A stretch of 64,000 nt of DNA from contig NMRA01000158.1 in assembly GCA_002633005.1 (NCBI GenBank), positions 713,397-777,396 on the forward strand, read 5' to 3'. This stretch comes from Phoronis australis. Lineage: Eukaryota; Phoronida; Phoronidae. The position numbers and the translations under genes were made by a program. The number at the start of each line of letters is the position of its first letter. The first letter of the stretch is position 1. The notes beneath the pieces were generated by a model, which was not told the origin of the DNA, made no database searches, and was given only the letters and a program-made list of their open reading frames with translations. Shown here piece by piece: positions 63,681-64,000 of the stretch.

Positions 63681-64000
63681 GCGCCCACATATTTATATGT
63701 GGACGCATTATGCCGTCATCTCTGTCCGTCCGTCCAGGCGGCGTCCGTCCGGCGTCTGGCGTCCGGCGTCCGCTGCTCTATCTCCAAAACCCTTTGACAT
63801 ACGTTCATGAAATTTGGCACATATGTTCCATTCATGAATGGGACGGCATGTGCGAACTTTCGGACGGATCCGACTACCGGTGTGCCCCCTAGTGGCAATT
63901 TTAGTTTTTTACGCTTACCTTTGTATCTTCAAAAGTCCTGAACGGATTTTCATGAAATTTGGTATGTAGGCACCTAGTAGTGAGATGACGCTATCCTGCC
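63681..64000. repeat. Repeat opening with a 26-bp palindrome and a GTCC/GGCGTCC-rich block
   Basis: GCGCCCACATAT, TT, ATATGTGGACGC forms a near-perfect hairpin at 63681-63706. A GC-rich block of GTCC and GGCGTCC units follows (63726-63775). Then a unit containing CATGAAATTTGG occurs at about 63808 and 63951. Probably the end of a dispersed repeat continuing beyond the window; clearly unlike the AT-rich surroundings. Confidence 0.6.

Overview
This is metazoan nuclear DNA. Four genes are split into short exons with GT-AG introns of up to about 17 kb, in AT-rich sequence full of microsatellites, minisatellites and short transposon-like repeats. The conserved proteins are clearly animal (a ZO-type MAGUK, LEO1, KAT5/Tip60, POLR3F). 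The species cannot be named from sequence alone. Long introns and many MITE-like elements fit a marine invertebrate, but that is inference.

Layout. (1) Positions 341-40044, minus strand: a gene of at least 40 kb running off the left edge. It encodes a MAGUK of the ZO/TJP/polychaetoid type: PDZ1, PDZ2 and the first half of PDZ3 are readable. Upstream exons add an N-terminal CARD and a coiled coil. All eleven exon junctions agree in phase and the twelve exons sum to 1953 nt (651 codons). Two further exons (31819-32519 and 22438-22782) look like alternative first exons whose donor phases fit the next common exon. The locus may therefore make at least three N-terminal forms. (2) Positions 40523-53324, plus strand: LEO1, 11 exons, 580 codons, subunit of the PAF1 elongation complex, with an unusual Ser/Pro/Arg-rich N-terminal half. 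(3) Positions 53917-60626, minus strand: KAT5/Tip60, 12 exons, 446 codons, MYST acetyltransferase of the NuA4/TIP60 complex. (4) Positions 60892-64000, plus strand: first three exons of POLR3F (RPC6/RPC39), running off the right edge.

Arrangement. Genes 1/2 and 3/4 are head-to-head, with start codons 478 and 265 bp apart, so shared bidirectional promoters are likely. Genes 2/3 are tail-to-tail, and the nearest canonical KAT5 poly(A) signal lies inside the LEO1 3' UTR. Three of the four genes act in chromatin and transcription. The ZO-like gene is a junction/signalling scaffold.

Non-coding content. Introns hold two or three families of MITE-like elements with terminal inverted repeats, a Penelope-like GIY-YIG fragment, a THAP-domain fragment with a frameshift, a tRNA-like SINE head and several tandem repeats. 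Three near-identical direct duplications each sit at a single N (26130, 41272, 51138). They are most likely unmerged haplotypes in the assembly rather than biology. The most interesting signal is the CARD/coiled-coil/ZO fusion with its alternative N-termini, one of which carries an unrecognised threefold Trp-Arg-Ile/Leu repeat.
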